Of a stretch of 60,518 nt of DNA, positions 59,506 through 60,518 are shown piece after piece. Each line of letters starts with the position of its first letter. The first letter of the stretch is position 1. Made by a program: the position numbers and the translations under genes. Source of the DNA: an uncultured Paracoccus sp. (GTDB taxonomy: Bacteria; Pseudomonadota; Alphaproteobacteria; Rhodobacterales; Rhodobacteraceae). The notes under the pieces were generated by a model. It was not told where the DNA came from, made no database searches, and saw nothing but the letters and a program-made list of their open reading frames with translations. The stretch is from positions 1-60,518 of the forward strand of contig NZ_CALMYP010000005.1 in assembly GCF_937873615.1 (NCBI RefSeq), read 5' to 3'.

Positions 59506-59781
59506 ATGTCAGCACCATTACCATCGGCGCTTCGGACGCGGTTTCAGAGATACATTGAAGAAGGGTTGAGCGGGCGGGCGGCGGCGTTGCGTCTGAAGGT
59601 GTCACCTGCCACGGGTGCACGGTGGGCGCGGCAAGTGAGGATCAAAGGCCATGCGGAACCTGCGCCTCAGGGACCTCCGCGCGGAAAGGGAAAGCTCGCC
59701 CCGCATCAGGCTTTTCTTGAGGAACTGGTCGCCCAAGACCCCGACATCACGCTCTTCGAACTTCGCGATGATCAAGCATGA
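59506..59781 (+). mobile_element. IS630-family transposase N-terminal fragment
   Basis: From ATG 59506, preceded by GGGAGGATGG. The 91-residue product has the helix-turn-helix start of IS630/Tc1-like transposases (FQRYIEEGLSGRAAALRLKV, GARWARQVR) and a linker ending FLEELVAQDPDITLFELRD, where full-length relatives continue into the DDE domain. Here it stops at TGA 59779-59781, fused to the region upstream of parD. It cannot transpose by itself. Confidence 0.7.
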
Positions 59782-59794
59782 ATGCGAGAGTCTG

Positions 59795-60046
59795 ATGCCA
59801 AACGTCCACCTGATCGAACCGATGCAGAAATATGTGCAGGCACAGATCGAATCCGGCGCCTACGCCAAACTGAGCGAAGTCGTGCGCGCCGGCGTAAGGA
59901 TGCTGATGGAGAAGGATGGCGCGCGGCAGTTCTATGCCCTCAAGGCCGATCTCGAGTTGGCAGCCAGCCTGGCCGAAAATGGGGATTTCGCCGAGTTTGA
60001 TGCCCAAGCCTTCGAACCGGATGCGTTTGATCGCCGGCCCGCATGA
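59795..60046 (+). CDS. parD: ParD-family antitoxin
   Basis: An 83-residue protein. The N-terminal ribbon-helix-helix reads VHLIEPMQKYVQAQIES, AKLSEVVRAGVRML, and an acidic C-terminal tail (LAENGDFAEFDAQAFEPDAF) would wrap the toxin. ATG 59795 begins just after the IS630 fragment. Its stop overlaps the start of a decayed parE by ATGA. It would be DNA-binding and autoregulatory if expressed, but its partner is broken. Confidence 0.8.
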   Translation: MPNVHLIEPMQKYVQAQIESGAYAKLSEVVRAGVRMLMEKDGARQFYALKADLELAASLAENGDFAEFDAQAFEPDAFDRRPA

Positions 60047-60363
60047 CTATTCAACTTTCCGGACGGGCCAGGTTCGACCTTGAAGAAATACGCAGTTCCA
60101 CCGTCGAGACCTGGGGCAGGGATCAATGACTCGTCTATTACCGCTAGTCGGTCACCGCCTTCGAGCGGATCACCGGGGATTCCGACGCGGGCCGGAACAG
60201 GAGTCTCTCTGTCCTGGGGATGCGGTCCCTCAACTGCCAGCGTCACATGAACTTCTACAAACAGCTCGATGCGGCGGATGACGCGGCAGTCATCCTGCGC
60301 ATCGTGAACCAACGCCGCGACATGCCCGCGCTCGTCTACTACGAAGATCCCGACAGCGGCTAA
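60043..60363 (+). pseudogene. parE: ParE-family toxin gene inactivated by two in-frame stops
   Basis: The frame starts MTIQLSGRARFDLEEIRSST and continues ETWGRDQ, TGA, LVYYR, TAG, SVTAFERITGD; then RHMNFYKQLDAADDAAVILRIVNQRRD and a TAA at 60361-60363. The 107-codon length and the C-terminal ILRI-x-x-x-R segment fit RelE/ParE toxins. The two nonsense codons remove most of the fold, so the toxin is inactive while the antitoxin frame is intact. Confidence 0.75.
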
Positions 60364-60381
60364 GTCTAAAGCCTCCCGCCT

Positions 60382-60518
60382 TTAGCTTGAGACATATCCG
60401 GCAGCCTTGAAGTAGTTCGAACACTCTTGCGGTGAGTAGAGATCGCAGACCTCGGCGATGGCCTGTAAGCGTTGTCTGGCGATCACCTTCTGCTGACGGG
60501 ATAGATTTGCGACTTGGC
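60382..60518 (-). mobile_element. Transposase C-terminus (IS630-like), truncated by the window edge
   Basis: The minus-strand frame is open from the window end to TAA 60382-60384 and reads ...SRQQKVIARQRLQAIAEVCDL, then YSPQECSNYFKAAGYVSS. This resembles C-terminal ends of IS630-family transposases. The remainder lies outside the window. The CTAAAG/CTTTAG inverted repeat at 60366-60385 overlaps its stop. Confidence 0.6.

Overview
The window looks like an accessory replicon or genomic island of a GC-rich alphaproteobacterium, most likely a Rhodobacteraceae member close to Paracoccus. This is inferred from codon use, from the number of ABC and TRAP solute uptake operons, and from the absence of housekeeping, rRNA or tRNA genes. 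I could not run a search, so the taxonomy is inference.

Layout. 1-4499: the end of a winged-helix/TPR regulator, then an operon with two 3-hydroxyacyl-CoA-dehydrogenase-type enzymes around a YWTD beta-propeller protein. 4644-20439 (minus): a two-partner secretion / contact-dependent inhibition locus. It holds a Sel1-repeat protein, a CdiB/FhaC transporter, a 3279-residue CdiA-like exoprotein and its immunity protein, followed by an AT-richer tail of displaced toxin and immunity modules: one intact-looking secreted toxin/immunity pair, two toxin tail remnants and three orphan immunity-type genes. The successive genes are mostly coupled by 4-nt ATGA overlaps.

20693-28274: a peptide/nickel-type ABC importer whose binding-protein gene is truncated at its 5' end. 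It is fused head to head with a PdxA-type dehydrogenase gene that is also 5'-truncated; both possible starts lie in one CCATGG palindrome. A DapA-family lyase and an outer-membrane protein follow. 28581-35340 (minus): a carbohydrate ABC importer, a GH51 alpha-L-arabinofuranosidase and a LysR regulator, probably for arabinose-containing oligosaccharides.

35710-47052: a SorC-family regulator diverges from a long operon with a ribose-type ABC importer, an acetoin-dehydrogenase-type E1 alpha/beta pair, an E2-like protein with two lipoyl domains and an alpha/beta-hydrolase domain, an FGGY sugar kinase and two SDR dehydrogenases. Coupling of sugar uptake and phosphorylation to a TPP/lipoyl C-C cleaving complex is the best candidate here for an undescribed catabolic pathway.

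47303-58899: a ureide/hydantoin-like catabolic cluster. It has a TRAP transporter, a cyclic amidohydrolase, an M20 carbamoylase/amidohydrolase, an Asp/Glu/hydantoin racemase, a DapA-family lyase, an atypical SDR, a GlcD-type flavoprotein and a DUF917 protein, with a LysR regulator in the middle. Decayed IS6-type transposase 3' ends in the same orientation flank it at 47134 and 59154. 59154-60518: a graveyard of IS6 and IS630 fragments around an intact parD and a parE broken by two stop codons.
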